Positions 19,039 through 30,948 of a stretch of 64,000 nucleotides of DNA are shown piece after piece; within the stretch, counting starts at the first letter, position 1, and each line of letters opens with the position of its first letter. This stretch comes from Pseudomonas sp. KU26590 (GTDB lineage Bacteria; Pseudomonadota; Gammaproteobacteria; Pseudomonadales; Pseudomonadaceae): assembly GCF_026153515.1 (NCBI RefSeq), contig NZ_CP110644.1:2695501-2759500 (forward strand), in the 5' to 3' direction. The notes beneath the pieces are model-generated. The model was not told the DNA's origin. It ran no database searches and worked only from the letters and a program-made list of their open reading frames with translations. The position numbers were made by a program, and so were the translations under genes.

Positions 19039-20256
19039 ATGGCTATTGAGATCAAAGCCCCCTCTTTCCCGGAATCCGTTGCCGACGGCACCGTTGCCAC
19101 CTGGCACAAGAAACCGGGCGACGCCGTCAAGCGTGACGACCTGATCGTTGATATCGAAACCGACAAAGTCGTTCTGGAAGTGTTGGCCGAAGCTGACGGC
19201 GTGCTGGGCGCAATCGTTGCCGAAGAGGGCGCTACTGTCCTGTCGAACCAGTTGCTGGGCTCGATCGAAGCGGGCGGCGCTGCTGCTGCCCCAGCCGCTG
19301 CTGCACCGGCCCCGGCTGCCGCAGCACCTGCACCTGCCGCCGCTGCCGGTGACGAAGACGCCATCGGCGCTCCGGCTGCCCGCAAGCTGGCTGAAGAAAA
19401 CGGCATCAACCTGTCCAGCGTCAAAGGCACTGGCAAAGACGGCCGCGTGACCAAGGAAGACGTGGTTGCTGCCATCGAAGCGAAGAAATCCGCTCCGGCC
19501 GCTGCACCTGCCGCCAAGCCTGCCGCTGCTGCTCCTGTGGCTGCCGTTGGCGACCGCACCGAGAAGCGTGTGCCGATGACCCGTCTGCGCGCCAAAGTGG
19601 CCGAGCGTCTGGTAGAAGCTCAGTCGAACATGGCGATGCTGACCACTTTCAACGAAGTCGACATGACCGAAGTCATGGCGCTGCGCTCGAAGTACAAGGA
19701 CCTGTTCGAGAAGTCCCACAACGGCGTACGCCTGGGCTTCATGTCCTTCTTCGTGAAGGCCGCGACCGAAGCGCTGAAACGCTATCCGGCCGTCAACGCC
19801 TCGATCGACGGCACTGACATCGTCTACCACGGTTATGCCGACGTCGGCGTTGCCGTGTCGAGCGATCGCGGTCTGGTGGTTCCGGTGCTGCGCAACGCCG
19901 AGCACATGAGCCTGGCTGAAATCGAAGGCGGCATCGCCACCTTCGGCAAGAAAGCCCGTGACGGTAAACTGTCCATCGACGAGATGACTGGCGGTACCTT
20001 CACTATCACCAACGGTGGTACTTTCGGTTCGATGATGTCGACCCCGATCGTCAACCCGCCGCAAGCGGCCATCCTGGGCATGCACAACATTCTGCAGCGT
20101 CCTATGGCGATCAACGGTCAGGTCGTCATCCGTCCGATGATGTATCTGGCGCTGTCCTACGATCACCGCCTGATCGACGGTAAAGAAGCCGTGACGTTCC
20201 TGGTGACCATCAAGAACCTGCTGGAAGACCCGGCGCGTCTGTTGCTGGACATCTGA
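19039..20256 (+). CDS. sucB: Dihydrolipoyllysine succinyltransferase (E2)
   Basis: Core of the 2-oxoglutarate dehydrogenase complex (405 residues). Lipoyl domain at 1-78 with the lipoylated Lys43 in [11 protein letters not shown]. Two Ala/Pro linkers (about 80-110 and 155-175) flank the E1/E3-binding domain ([32 protein letters not shown]). The catalytic domain ends with [13 protein letters not shown], containing the active-site His/Asp pair. Ribosome site AAAGGAATT at 19022-19030. Confidence 0.98.
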   Translation: MAIEIKAPSFPESVADGTVATWHKKPGDAVKRDDLIVDIETDKVVLEVLAEADGVLGAIVAEEGATVLSNQLLGSIEAGGAAAAPAAAAPAPAAAAPAPAAAAGDEDAIGAPAARKLAEENGINLSSVKGTGKDGRVTKEDVVAAIEAKKSAPAAAPAAKPAAAAPVAAVGDRTEKRVPMTRLRAKVAERLVEAQSNMAMLTTFNEVDMTEVMALRSKYKDLFEKSHNGVRLGFMSFFVKAATEALKRYPAVNASIDGTDIVYHGYADVGVAVSSDRGLVVPVLRNAEHMSLAEIEGGIATFGKKARDGKLSIDEMTGGTFTITNGGTFGSMMSTPIVNPPQAAILGMHNILQRPMAINGQVVIRPMMYLALSYDHRLIDGKEAVTFLVTIKNLLEDPARLLLDI

Positions 20257-21865
<1,609 letters not shown>

Positions 21866-22064
21866 AGATAACCACGACGGTCCGCCCGTCGTAGGCCCTG
21901 CTCGCAGGGCTTACCGCGGAAGGTCCGTTGGACTCGAACTCCCGGCAGCGCAGGGCAGGCTTGATGCCTGACCGGTGTTTTCCGGGAGAAGCGGTCACAG
22001 GTGGTGCGGCACGCTTTGACGAGCAGCACCGAATGCGCAGTACCTAACGAAGACGGTAATAAGC

Positions 22065-23231
22065 ATGAATCTTCACGAGTATCAGGGTAAGCAGCTGTTT
22101 GCTGAATACGGCCTGCCAGTATCCAAGGGCTATGCAGTAGACACCCCGGAAGCAGCAGCAGAAGCGTGCGACAAGATCGGCGGAACCGAGTGGGTCGTCA
22201 AAGCCCAGGTTCACGCAGGTGGTCGTGGTAAAGCGGGCGGCGTCAAGCTGGTTCGCAGCAAGGAAGACGCCGCTGCGTTCGCTCAACAGTGGTTGGGCAA
22301 GCGTCTGGTCACCTACCAGACTGATGCCAACGGTCAGCCAGTCACCAAGATCCTGGTCGAATCGTGCACTGACATCGCCAAAGAGCTGTACCTGGGCGCT
22401 GTAGTCGATCGTTCGAGCCGTCGTATCGTGTTCATGGCTTCCACCGAAGGTGGCGTGGACATCGAGAAAATCGCTCACGACACGCCTGAGAAGATTCTCA
22501 AAGCCACCATCGATCCACTGGTTGGCGCTCAGCCATTCCAGGGTCGCGATCTGGCATTCCAGCTGGGTCTGGAAGGCAAGCAGGTCACTCAGTTCGCCAA
22601 GATCTTCACCGGTCTGGCCAAGCTGTTCCAGGACCACGACCTGGCCCTGCTGGAAGTGAACCCGCTGGTGATCAAGGCTGACGGCGATCTGCACTGCCTC
22701 GACGCCAAGATCAACATCGACGCCAACGCCATGTACCGTCAGCCAAAGCTGAAGGCTTTCCACGACCCATCGCAAGATGACCCACGTGAAGCCCACGCTG
22801 CCAAGTTCGAACTGAACTACGTGGCACTGGAAGGCAACATTGGCTGCATGGTCAACGGTGCTGGCCTGGCCATGGGCACCATGGACATCGTCAACCTGCA
22901 TGGCGGCAAGCCAGCCAACTTCCTCGACGTTGGCGGCGGCGCAACTAAAGAACGCGTTACCGAAGCGTTCAAGATCATCCTGTCCGACACCAATGTCGCT
23001 GCAGTACTGGTCAACATCTTCGGCGGCATCGTTCGTTGCGACATGATTGCCGAAGGCATCATTGGCGCCGTGAAAGAAGTCGGCGTGAAAATCCCGGTTG
23101 TTGTTCGCCTTGAAGGCAACAACGCTGAGCTGGGCGCTAAAGTATTGGCAGAAAGCGGCTTGAACATCATCGCAGCGACCAGCCTGACCGACGCTGCTCA
23201 ACAAGTCGTCAAAGCTGCGGAGGGCAAATAA
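22065..23231 (+). CDS. sucC: Succinyl-CoA synthetase beta subunit
   Basis: ADP-forming ligase subunit (388 residues), with an N-terminal ATP-grasp domain ([42 protein letters not shown]) and a C-terminal CoA-ligase domain ([17 protein letters not shown]). It makes ATP from succinyl-CoA together with SucD. Its stop overlaps the sucD start by one base. Confidence 0.98.
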   Translation: MNLHEYQGKQLFAEYGLPVSKGYAVDTPEAAAEACDKIGGTEWVVKAQVHAGGRGKAGGVKLVRSKEDAAAFAQQWLGKRLVTYQTDANGQPVTKILVESCTDIAKELYLGAVVDRSSRRIVFMASTEGGVDIEKIAHDTPEKILKATIDPLVGAQPFQGRDLAFQLGLEGKQVTQFAKIFTGLAKLFQDHDLALLEVNPLVIKADGDLHCLDAKINIDANAMYRQPKLKAFHDPSQDDPREAHAAKFELNYVALEGNIGCMVNGAGLAMGTMDIVNLHGGKPANFLDVGGGATKERVTEAFKIILSDTNVAAVLVNIFGGIVRCDMIAEGIIGAVKEVGVKIPVVVRLEGNNAELGAKVLAESGLNIIAATSLTDAAQQVVKAAEGK

Positions 23232-24118
23232 TGAGCGTCCTGATCAATAAAGACACCAAGGTTATCTGCCAGGGTTTCACCGGCTCCCAGGGTACCTTTC
23301 ACTCCGAGCAAGCCATTGCCTACGGCACTAAAATGGTTGGCGGCGTGACCCCAGGCAAGGGCGGCACCACGCACCTGAACCTGCCCGTGTTCAACACGGT
23401 GTCCGAAGCAGTAGAAAAAACCGGCGCAACCGCTTCGGTCATCTACGTTCCAGCTCCGTTCTGCAAGGATTCCATCCTTGAAGCAGCATTCGCCGGCATC
23501 AAGCTGATCGTTTGCATCACTGAAGGCATTCCTACCCTGGACATGCTGGACGCCAAGGTCAAATGCGACGAGCTGGGCGTGGTCCTGATCGGCCCTAACT
23601 GCCCTGGCGTCATCACGCCGGGCGAGTGCAAGATCGGCATCATGCCAGGTCACATTCACTTGCCAGGTAAAGTCGGTATCGTGTCGCGCTCAGGCACCCT
23701 GACTTACGAAGCTGTGAAGCAGACCACTGACGCCGGTTTCGGTCAGTCGACCTGTGTCGGTATCGGTGGTGACCCGATCCCGGGTTCGAACTTCATCGAC
23801 ATCCTGAAGCTGTTCCAGGAAGACCCGAAGACCGAAGCGATCGTCATGATCGGCGAGATCGGCGGCTCGGCTGAAGAAGAAGCGGCTGCCTACATCAAGG
23901 CACACGTGACCAAGCCGGTTGTTTCCTACATCGCTGGTGTGACTGCCCCTGCAGGCAAGCGCATGGGCCATGCGGGCGCAATCATCTCCGGCGGTAAAGG
24001 TACTGCAGACGAGAAGTTCGCAGCACTGGAAGACGCAGGCGTGAAAACCGTGCGTTCGCTGGCAGACATCGGCAAAGCCCTGGCTGAGCTGACCGGTTGG
24101 GAAGTGAAGAAGGCTTAA
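23231..24118 (+). CDS. sucD: Succinyl-CoA synthetase alpha subunit
   Basis: 295 residues. CoA-binding Rossmann domain ([20 protein letters not shown]) and ligase domain with the phosphorylated His in [13 protein letters not shown] context ([20 protein letters not shown], near residue 247). [11 protein letters not shown] and [14 protein letters not shown] are family signatures. Last gene of the suc operon, followed by a strong terminator. Confidence 0.98.
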   Translation: MSVLINKDTKVICQGFTGSQGTFHSEQAIAYGTKMVGGVTPGKGGTTHLNLPVFNTVSEAVEKTGATASVIYVPAPFCKDSILEAAFAGIKLIVCITEGIPTLDMLDAKVKCDELGVVLIGPNCPGVITPGECKIGIMPGHIHLPGKVGIVSRSGTLTYEAVKQTTDAGFGQSTCVGIGGDPIPGSNFIDILKLFQEDPKTEAIVMIGEIGGSAEEEAAAYIKAHVTKPVVSYIAGVTAPAGKRMGHAGAIISGGKGTADEKFAALEDAGVKTVRSLADIGKALAELTGWEVKKA

Positions 24119-24144
24119 TCGCCCTCGTCTCACTGCCTGATCAG

Positions 24145-24172
24145 CAAAAGCCACCTTCGGGTGGCTTTTGTG
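24145..24172 (+). terminator. Terminator of the suc operon
   Basis: CAAAAGCCACC and GGGTGGCTTTTG form an 11-bp stem with a tiny TTC-type loop, ending in T-rich sequence, 26 bases after sucD. Confidence 0.88.
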
Positions 24173-24245
24173 TTTCTGGCATTTGCAAGTGGGCAGGCGA
24201 TTTCAATGTTGGCGCTAAGTCCAGCCGCTCTAAAAACCCGTATTA

Positions 24246-24337
24246 GCCGGCTTGCTGGCGAACGCGGAGGGTCAGCATCACACCCGTTGGATGACCCAGC
24301 GCGTTTCGCGGGCAAGCGCGCTCCTACAATGGACCGT
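24246..24337. repeat. REP pair between sucD and brnQ
   Basis: CCGGCTTGCTGGCGAACGC at the left and CGCGGGCAAGCGCGCTCCTAC at the right. These are the two REP types that also make up the tandem arrays near kdp. The rest of the 24119-24603 interval is the presumed brnQ leader; no further gene was seen. Confidence 0.6.
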
Positions 24338-24603
24338 GCAGAGGCCTGACCCGATGCTCTGGGCGGCGATCGAAGGCCCTGATCCTGTAAGACATTTCTG
24401 ATATGCGACACGAACGTGCATGCAGCGGTCGCGCCGCCCTGTATCGGTGCGCCAAATAGGGTAGGCTAGCCGCCGTTTTGTGCAGTCGGCTCCCACAAGG
24501 AGCGGCGGTGCGCTCAGGGTCTGTCTTAAAAGGGCGGGCAGCATTTCCCCCACCCTCAGGGAAATCCTCTTCTTAATTCCGATTCAGCAGTGTGGTTTCC
24601 TTA

Positions 24604-25917
24604 ATGAAAGTGTTGAAAGGCCAGGACATTCTGGCACTGGGTTTCATGACGTTTGCGCTGTTCGTGGGCGCTGGCAATATCATCTTCCCCCCGATCGTAG
24701 GCCTCCAGGCTGGCCCCCACGTGTGGATGGCGGCCTTGGGCTTTCTGGTCACGGCGGTTGGCCTTCCGGTGGTGACCGTGATCGCGCTCGCCAAGGTCGG
24801 CGGCGCAATGGACGCGTTGAGCAGCCCAATCGGCAAGGTCGCCGGAACCATCCTCGCCGCCGTTTGCTACCTGTCCGTTGGCCCATTGTTCGCCACGCCG
24901 CGCACGGCAACGGTGTCGTTTGAAGTCGGCCTGGCGCCGCTGACCGGTGAAAGCCCGATCGCGCTGTTCCTCTACAGCCTGGTTTATTTCGTGCTGGTGT
25001 TCTGGATCTCCCTTTATCCGGGTCGATTGCTCGACACCGTGGGCCGGTTCCTCGCGCCGCTGAAGATCATCGCCCTGGCCATCCTCGGCATCGCCGCGTT
25101 TGTCCTGCCAGCGGGGGAGGTCGGCATTGCCGAACCTGCCTATGTCGCGGCGCCGTTTTCCCAAGGGTTCATCAACGGCTACCTGACCATGGACACCCTG
25201 GGCGCGCTGGTTTTCGGCATCGTCATCGTCAACGCGATTCGCTCGCGCGGTGTCGAGTCCCCCCGATTGATCACCCGCTACGCCATCATCGCCGGCCTGA
25301 TCGCGGGCGTCGGTCTGGCGCTGGTCTACATCAGCCTGTTCCGTCTGGGCTCCGACAGCCACGCTGTTGCCGCCGGTGCCACCAATGGCGCCGCCGTCTT
25401 GCACGCCTACGTCCAGCACACCTTCGGCACCCTGGGCAGCAGCTTCCTCGCTGTGCTGATCTCGCTGGCCTGCCTGGTGACCGCGGTCGGTCTGACCTGC
25501 GCCTGCGCCGAGTACTTCAGCCGCGTGCTACCGCTGTCCTACAAGACGCTGGTGATTCTGCTGGCGGCGTTTTCGCTGCTGGTGTCCAACCTCGGCCTGA
25601 CCAAGCTGATTCAGTTCTCGATCCCGGTGCTGACCGCCATCTACCCGCCGTGCATTGCGCTGGTGGCGTTGAGCTTCTGCAAGGGTTTCTGGCATGAGCA
25701 GGGGCGGATCGTCGCGCCGGTCATGCTGGTGGCGTTCCTGATCGGTGCGGTGGATGCGGTCAAGGGTTCTGCGCTGGGTGTGCACCTGCCGGATGCGCTG
25801 GCTCATCTGCCGTTGAGCGAGCAAGGCCTGGCCTGGCTGATCCCGTCGCTGATCACGCTGTTCGTCGCGTTTGTGGTGGATCGCATGCTGGGCAAGCGCA
25901 GCGAAGCGCTGGCCTGA
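24604..25917 (+). CDS. brnQ: Branched-chain amino acid transporter (LIVCS family)
   Basis: 437-residue, about 12-helix inner-membrane protein for Na+-coupled uptake of leucine, isoleucine and valine. The N-terminal [25 protein letters not shown] motif is the family hallmark, and [11 protein letters not shown] follows near residue 100. The ATG at 24604 was chosen over a GTG twelve bases upstream because it gives the usual short N-terminus. In Pseudomonas this gene commonly follows the suc operon (sometimes called braB). Confidence 0.93.
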   Translation: MKVLKGQDILALGFMTFALFVGAGNIIFPPIVGLQAGPHVWMAALGFLVTAVGLPVVTVIALAKVGGAMDALSSPIGKVAGTILAAVCYLSVGPLFATPRTATVSFEVGLAPLTGESPIALFLYSLVYFVLVFWISLYPGRLLDTVGRFLAPLKIIALAILGIAAFVLPAGEVGIAEPAYVAAPFSQGFINGYLTMDTLGALVFGIVIVNAIRSRGVESPRLITRYAIIAGLIAGVGLALVYISLFRLGSDSHAVAAGATNGAAVLHAYVQHTFGTLGSSFLAVLISLACLVTAVGLTCACAEYFSRVLPLSYKTLVILLAAFSLLVSNLGLTKLIQFSIPVLTAIYPPCIALVALSFCKGFWHEQGRIVAPVMLVAFLIGAVDAVKGSALGVHLPDALAHLPLSEQGLAWLIPSLITLFVAFVVDRMLGKRSEALA

Positions 25918-25989
25918 GGGGGAGGTCGGCGCGCGGTGGGATCAATGCGCCGATCATTGTGAAGCAGAGCTGATTATTTGATACGCAAA

Positions 25990-26021
25990 ACAAAGCCCGC
26001 TAAATGCGGGCTTTGTTTTTT
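25990..26021. terminator. Terminator between brnQ and a convergent lipoprotein gene
   Basis: ACAAAGCCCGC and GCGGGCTTTGT make an 11-bp stem with a TAAAT loop followed by T5. On the opposite strand the stem is followed by TTTTG, so it may also serve the minus-strand gene. Confidence 0.88.
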
Positions 26022-26035
26022 GAAACTCTGGAAAC

Positions 26036-26287
26036 TTACTGCTTAGTTGCAGGTGCTGCCTGGTTCGCTTCTTTAGCGCGCTCTTGAGCGGCTTCAGCGT
26101 TCTTTTGAGCGGCTTCCTGACTTTCTTTGGCAGCGTCGTTCACTTTGTCTTGCGCTTTTTGCATCGATTCTTGCGACTGCTCGGCAGCCTTGTTTGCATC
26201 TTGCTGTTTATCTTCGGATTTTTTGTCACAGGCGGCGAGGCCCAGAGTGGCAGAAAGCATCAGGGCAATAGCTAAAGATTTACGCAT
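26036..26287 (-). CDS. Small Ala/Gln/Lys-rich lipoprotein
   Basis: 83 residues. Signal sequence MRKSLAIALMLSATLGLAAC with the lipidated Cys at 20, then a highly charged Ala/Glu/Lys/Gln helix (about 25-75), reminiscent of small coiled-coil lipoproteins. The start at 26287 was chosen because the signal peptide begins there, although in-frame ATGs exist upstream. AAGGAG lies about ten bases before it. Function unknown. Confidence 0.75.
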   Translation of the reverse strand: MRKSLAIALMLSATLGLAACDKKSEDKQQDANKAAEQSQESMQKAQDKVNDAAKESQEAAQKNAEAAQERAKEANQAAPATKQ

Positions 26288-26615
26288 GGGGTGTTTCTCC
26301 TTATTGGTCATCAACGTGCCTTCGAGCATTGGGTTATAAGGTTAGTTCCGTGTTCCGGCGGGATTAATACGTCAGCGTCTCAGCGGTGTAACCACTCAGC
26401 CGAGCGGAGGCGATGAATCGTTAATCTGCCCTCGTCAGATCAACGATCTGCAATCAGAAGAGTTTCCAAGGGTGAAGATTCTTCACCGACAGCACGCCTG
26501 TCCCTTGAAATCGTCTCTCCAGCCCCCACCTTGTTGACAACCCGTTGCTCGGAACCGCCCTCGGCGTTTCGCGCAGCTACCCCTATTTGTGTGGACTGAT
26601 TGGAGTTTGATGACC
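26288..26615 (+). promoter_or_regulatory. htpG upstream region with sigma-32-type heat-shock promoter
   Basis: CTTGAAA (26504-26510), 13 bases, then CCCCACCT (26524-26531). This matches the sigma-32 pattern CTTGAAA-N13-CCCCATNT at all but one position and lies 85 bp before the htpG start. The left part of the region carries the ribosome site of the divergent lipoprotein gene. No other gene was found. Confidence 0.75.
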
Positions 26616-28520
26616 ATGAGTGTGGAAACTCAAAAAGAGACCCTGGGCTTCCAGACCGAGGTGAAGCAGCTGCTGCACCTCATGATCCATTCGCTGTACT
26701 CGAACAAGGAAATTTTCCTTCGCGAGCTGATCTCCAACGCCTCCGACGCGGTGGACAAGCTGCGTTTCGAGGCACTGTCCAAGCCTGAGCTGCTGGAAGG
26801 CGGCGCCGAGCTGAAGATCCGTGTCAGCTTCGACAAAGACGCCAAGACCGTTACCCTGGAAGACAACGGCATCGGCATGAGCCGCGAAGATGTCATCACT
26901 CACTTGGGCACCATCGCCAAGTCCGGCACCGCCGACTTCATGAAGAACCTGTCCGGTGATCAGAAGAAAGATTCCCACCTGATCGGTCAGTTCGGCGTCG
27001 GTTTCTACTCGGCATTCATTGTCGCCGATCAGGTCGAAGTGTTCACCCGTCGCGCCGGTGCGCCCGCCAGCGAAGGTGTGCACTGGTCCTCGAAAGGCGA
27101 GGGCGAATTCGAAGTCGCTAACGTCGAGAAAGCCGATCGCGGTACGCGCATCGTGCTGCACCTCAAGAGCGCTGAAGACGAGTTCGCGGACGGCTATCGC
27201 CTGCGCAACATCATCAAGAAGTACTCCGACCACATCGCGCTGCCGATCGAGTTGCCGAAAGAACAGGCGCCGGTCGAAGGTGATGCCGAGGCTGTTGAAG
27301 AGTGGGAAACCGTCAACCGCGCCAGCGCGCTGTGGACCCGTCCACGTGCCGAGGTCAAGGACGAGGAATACCAGGAATTCTACAAGCACATCGCCCACGA
27401 TTTCGAAAACCCGCTGAGCTGGAGCCACAACAAGGTCGAAGGCAAGCTGGAATACAGCTCGCTGCTGTACGTACCGGCCCGCGCGCCATTCGATCTGTAT
27501 CAGCGCGAAGCACCTCGCGGTTTGAAGCTGTACGTGCAGCGTGTGTTCGTCATGGACCAGGCCGAATCGTTCCTCCCGCTGTACCTGCGCTTCACCAAGG
27601 GCGTGGTTGACTCCAACGACCTGTCGCTGAACGTGTCCCGTGAAATCCTGCAGAAAGACCCGATCATCGATTCGATGAAGTCGGCGCTCACCAAACGCGT
27701 GCTGGACATGCTGGAGAAGCTGGCGAAAAACCAGCCGGAAGAATACAAAGGCTTCTGGAAAAACTTCGGTCAGGTGCTCAAAGAAGGCCCGGCTGAAGAC
27801 TTCGCCAACAAAGAGAAGATCGCCGGCCTGCTGCGCTTTGCATCGACTTCCGACGACAGCGGCGAGCAGAGCGTTTCCCTGGCCGACTACCTGTCGCGCG
27901 CCAAGGAAGGGCAGGACAAGATCTACTTCCTCACCGGCGAAAGCTACGCGCAGGTCAAGAACAGCCCGCACCTGGAAGTCTTCCGCAAGAAAGGCATTGA
28001 AGTGCTGCTGCTGACCGACCGTATCGACGAGTGGCTGATGAGCTACCTGAGCGACTTCGACGGCAAGGGTTTCGTCGACGTCGCACGCGGCGACCTGGAC
28101 TTGGGCAAGCTTGACTCCGAAGAGGACAAGAAAGCCCAGGAAGAAATCGCCAAAGACAAGGAAGGCCTGATCGAGCGCCTGAAAACAGCGCTGGGTGATG
28201 CCGTCAGTGAAGTGCGCGTCTCCCACCGTCTGACCGATTCGCCGGCGATTCTGGCGATTGGCGAGCAGGACCTGGGCATGCAAATGCGCCAGATCCTCGA
28301 AGCGAGCGGTCAGAAGGTGCCTGAATCCAAGCCGATCTTTGAATTCAACCCGTCGCACCCGCTGATCGACAAACTGGACAACGAGCAGAGTGAAGACCGC
28401 TTCGGAGACCTGTCGCACATCCTGTTCGACCAGGCTGCGCTGGCGGCCGGCGACAGCTTGAAAGACCCGGCTGCCTACGTGCGCCGTTTGAACAAGTTGT
28501 TGGTCGAGCTCTCGGTTTAA
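26616..28520 (+). CDS. htpG: Hsp90-family molecular chaperone HtpG
   Basis: ATP-dependent cytosolic chaperone (634 residues, standard length). The N-terminal GHKL ATPase domain contains the Hsp90 signature [24 protein letters not shown] and [14 protein letters not shown]. The middle domain has the catalytic Arg region ([18 protein letters not shown]), and the C-terminal dimerisation domain ends ELSV. The start [12 protein letters not shown] is the conserved one; ATG at 26610 is an alternative. A sigma-32-like promoter upstream fits heat-shock control. Confidence 0.97.
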   Translation: MSVETQKETLGFQTEVKQLLHLMIHSLYSNKEIFLRELISNASDAVDKLRFEALSKPELLEGGAELKIRVSFDKDAKTVTLEDNGIGMSREDVITHLGTIAKSGTADFMKNLSGDQKKDSHLIGQFGVGFYSAFIVADQVEVFTRRAGAPASEGVHWSSKGEGEFEVANVEKADRGTRIVLHLKSAEDEFADGYRLRNIIKKYSDHIALPIELPKEQAPVEGDAEAVEEWETVNRASALWTRPRAEVKDEEYQEFYKHIAHDFENPLSWSHNKVEGKLEYSSLLYVPARAPFDLYQREAPRGLKLYVQRVFVMDQAESFLPLYLRFTKGVVDSNDLSLNVSREILQKDPIIDSMKSALTKRVLDMLEKLAKNQPEEYKGFWKNFGQVLKEGPAEDFANKEKIAGLLRFASTSDDSGEQSVSLADYLSRAKEGQDKIYFLTGESYAQVKNSPHLEVFRKKGIEVLLLTDRIDEWLMSYLSDFDGKGFVDVARGDLDLGKLDSEEDKKAQEEIAKDKEGLIERLKTALGDAVSEVRVSHRLTDSPAILAIGEQDLGMQMRQILEASGQKVPESKPIFEFNPSHPLIDKLDNEQSEDRFGDLSHILFDQAALAAGDSLKDPAAYVRRLNKLLVELSV

Positions 28521-28535
28521 CATCCGCGTTACGGC

Positions 28536-28559
28536 AGAACCCGCTCCGGCGGGTTTTGT
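28536..28559 (+). terminator. Terminator after htpG
   Basis: AACCCGC and GCGGGTT (28538-28555) form a 7-bp stem with a four-base loop, followed by TTGTC. Confidence 0.7.
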
Positions 28560-28598
28560 CATTTAATCTCCCTCCATCCTTATCAGCAGGAGTTCGCT

Positions 28599-29324
28599 AT
28601 GAGCAATGTGACCGTGCAGTCCGTCGTGTATGAAATCGATGGCGTGAGCTACGAGAGTCGTCTGGCCTTCAGTGAAGGCGGTCAGGCCGCACCGGGTCTG
28701 GTGATGGCGCCTAACTGGATGGGTGTCAGCGAAGACGCCGAGCAGATTGCCAAGGATGTGGCTGCGAAGGGCTATGTGGTCTTGCTGGCCGATCTCTACG
28801 GCCAGCAAGTGCGTCCGACCAATGGTGATGAAGCGGCGGCTGCCATGATGCCGTTGAAGAATGATCGCGTGCTGTTGAACACGCGCATGCAGGCCGCACT
28901 GGATCAACTGACTGCGCAGACCATTGCCGCCGTCGACACGTCCCGACTGGCCGTGTTTGGCTTCTGCTTCGGCGGTTGCTGCGCACTGGAATTGGCGCGC
29001 ACCGGTGCGCGGTTGAAAGCTGCGGTGTCCTTCCATGGCACGCTCGACACGCCGAACCCGGCTGACGCCAACAACATCAAGGGCAAAGTGCTGGTGATGC
29101 ACGGCGCGTCCGACCCTCTGGTGCCGAAAGAGCAACTGCCGGCGTTTGAAGCCGAGATGAATGCTGCCAACGTCGACTGGCAATTGCTGAGCTACGGCGG
29201 GGCGTTCCATTCGTTCACCGACCCGCACGCCAACAACCCGGGCGTGCAGATGTACAACCCGACCGTTTCCAAGCGTGCGTTTACCTCCATGCACAACCTG
29301 CTGGACGAAGTGTTCGCGGGATGA
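28599..29324 (+). CDS. Dienelactone hydrolase-family protein
   Basis: 241-residue alpha/beta hydrolase. The nucleophile elbow is GFCFGGCC (Cys nucleophile, near residue 127), with the catalytic Asp in HGASDPLVP and His in GGAFHSFTDP, giving the Cys-Asp-His triad of dienelactone hydrolases. No chlorocatechol or other aromatic-degradation genes lie nearby, so a general esterase or detoxifying role is likelier than a dedicated catabolic one. Confidence 0.9.
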   Translation: MSNVTVQSVVYEIDGVSYESRLAFSEGGQAAPGLVMAPNWMGVSEDAEQIAKDVAAKGYVVLLADLYGQQVRPTNGDEAAAAMMPLKNDRVLLNTRMQAALDQLTAQTIAAVDTSRLAVFGFCFGGCCALELARTGARLKAAVSFHGTLDTPNPADANNIKGKVLVMHGASDPLVPKEQLPAFEAEMNAANVDWQLLSYGGAFHSFTDPHANNPGVQMYNPTVSKRAFTSMHNLLDEVFAG

Positions 29325-29433
29325 TCATGTGAAGCAGGTGACTGCTGACTCGCTTGAATTTCCACTGTCAGCAGTTACCTCGCCTGAAAGGTTCGCCAGC
29401 AAGCCGGCTCCTGCAGGATGTGCGACCGTGCGG

Positions 29434-30297
29434 CTATCTTCGCGGCACTGGCAATTCAATCCGCTCCACTTCCCCCGGCACAGTCGGCCATTCCCCGGCC
29501 GCCCATTTCGCTCTGGCCTGGTCAATCAGCGCCGGGTCACTGGCCACGAAATTCCAGTTCATCTTTCTCGGGCCATCCAGGGGCGCACCGCCGATCAGCA
29601 CCGCGTGGCATTCGCTTTGCGCACAAAGCATCGGCTCGATGCCTGCATCCAGCACCACCAGACTGCGCGCCTGCACCGGCTCGCCATCCAGCAGCAGGTC
29701 GCCTTCGATGACGTACAGCGCGCGCTGTTCGTGCTCGGCCGGGATTCGCAGCGTCGTGGCGGTCTGCAGGTTCAGTTCAGCGTAGAGCGTGGGTGACAAC
29801 ACCGGCACCGGCGACTTAAGGCAAAAGCCTTCGCCCGCAATCAGGCGGATACGAATGCCCATGCCGTCGCTGACCGGCAGTGTGTCGACGGGGTGATGGC
29901 TGTAATGACCTTCGCCTTGCTCATGGGCCTTGGGCGACGCCAGCCAGACTTGCAGGCCATGCAGGCGCGAGCCGCTGACGTGAAGGGCGTCGGGTGTGCG
30001 CTCGATGTGGGCGATGGCGCCGCCGGCGGTCATCCAGCTGACCTCGCCGGGTCTGACGTGCTGATCGCTGCCGAGGCTGTCCTTGTGTCGGATTTCGCCT
30101 TCGAAGAGGTAGGTCAGCGTCGACAGGCCAATGTGCGGGTGCTGGCGGATGTCCATGCCGGTGCCGGGGGCGTAGGTGGTTTCCAGCATGTGATCGAAAA
30201 AAACGAAAGGCCCCACGCTTCGGCATTGCGCAGCGGGGAGGGGGCGCAGGATCGGTTGGCCTTCAACGTCTTCGGCGCGGGGAATGATGGTCAGCAT
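29434..30297 (-). CDS. Pirin-family protein
   Basis: 287 residues, double cupin fold. The N-terminal domain has the pirin metal-site motif HPHIGLSTLTYLFEGEIRHKDSLGS and the GGAIAHIERTP strand. The C-terminal domain ends with the GPRKMNWNFVASDP segment. Some bacterial pirins act as quercetin-type dioxygenases or bind metabolic enzymes; the substrate here is unknown. The start at 30297 (MLTIIPRAEDVEG) is the family start, and longer in-frame extensions are not credible. It converges on the dienelactone hydrolase gene. Confidence 0.9.
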   Translation of the reverse strand: MLTIIPRAEDVEGQPILRPLPAAQCRSVGPFVFFDHMLETTYAPGTGMDIRQHPHIGLSTLTYLFEGEIRHKDSLGSDQHVRPGEVSWMTAGGAIAHIERTPDALHVSGSRLHGLQVWLASPKAHEQGEGHYSHHPVDTLPVSDGMGIRIRLIAGEGFCLKSPVPVLSPTLYAELNLQTATTLRIPAEHEQRALYVIEGDLLLDGEPVQARSLVVLDAGIEPMLCAQSECHAVLIGGAPLDGPRKMNWNFVASDPALIDQARAKWAAGEWPTVPGEVERIELPVPRR

Positions 30298-30467
30298 GAT
30301 GGCGCTCTCTCTCGGTACGTGGGACATAGGATACAGACCACTCGCGCACATGGCTGGGACGGCAGTGCTACATGCTCTGTAATGAATTCTTACGAAGGAC
30401 ACCGGGACTCATCCTACAGAGCATCATCAGTAAGCCTACATCACGAGCAACTGCTCTCTGCTCATCT

Positions 30468-30658
30468 GGCCGAAGACGTGACCGACGCCGGCGAGCAGGT
30501 GCAGGCCATGGCATCAGCAAGGTGCTGGACGTGATCCGCTCGGTTGCCGAGCAGGCCAGCCTGGCGCAGTCCGCCGGAACCAGACCAGCACCGCCAGCCA
30601 AGAGCTGTTCCGACTGGCGACAGACCTCAACGGAATGGTCGCAGCGTTTTCGGTGTGA
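30468..30658 (+). pseudogene. Remnant of a methyl-accepting chemotaxis protein
   Basis: Short pieces of the conserved chemoreceptor signalling domain survive in different frames. LAEDVTDAGEQVQA is followed by GISKVLDVIRSVAEQASLA (from 30510), which matches the start of the receptor hairpin tip. The highly conserved NLLALNAAIEAARAGEQGR region and what follows are missing. From 30578 another frame reads NQTSTASQELFRLATDLNGM, then VAAFSV and a stop at 30656-30658, the usual C-terminus of Pseudomonas receptors. This shows an internal deletion plus frameshift. No sensor domain remains. Confidence 0.65.
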
Positions 30659-30689
30659 TACCGGACGCCGGTTCCATGGAATGCACGCG

Positions 30690-30870
30690 GTGCTTTCGTA
30701 GGACCGGCTTTAGCCGGGAAGCGGCCGGTTTGGCCGCCATCAATCCCAATGAATGCACGCGGTGCTTTTGTGGGACCGGATTCAGCCGGGAAGCGGCCGG
30801 TGTGGTCGTCATCAATTTTGCGGCGTGACGCCCGACGCATTCCCGGCTGAAGCCGGTCCTACAAAAATCG
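30690..30870. repeat. REP cluster downstream of the chemoreceptor remnant
   Basis: Four palindromic half-sites of the type ACCGGCTTTAGCCGGGAAGCGGCCGG alternate with near-identical spacers containing GAATGCACGCGGTGCTTT (twice, 70 bp apart). The final copy is inverted (TTCCCGGCTGAAGCCGGTCC, about 30840). No gene is seen. Confidence 0.7.
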
Positions 30871-30900
30871 GATCCGAGCCGATGCATTTCACCCGCCCAC

Positions 30901-30931
30901 AAAAAAGGCGCCCCGAAGGGCGCCTTTTTTT
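30901..30931. terminator. Strong terminator after fabB
   Basis: AAAAAAGGCGCCC and GGGCGCCTTTTTT pair perfectly (13 bp) around a CGAA loop, with A- and T-tracts on both sides. It lies 18 bases beyond the fabB stop. Confidence 0.92.
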
Positions 30932-30948
30932 GTCTGTAACTGACCAGA

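Noticed and set aside
30372..30701. A 109-codon open frame taken as a possible small gene.
   Set aside because: It crosses the chemoreceptor remnant out of frame and ends in REP sequence; only the fragments show homology.
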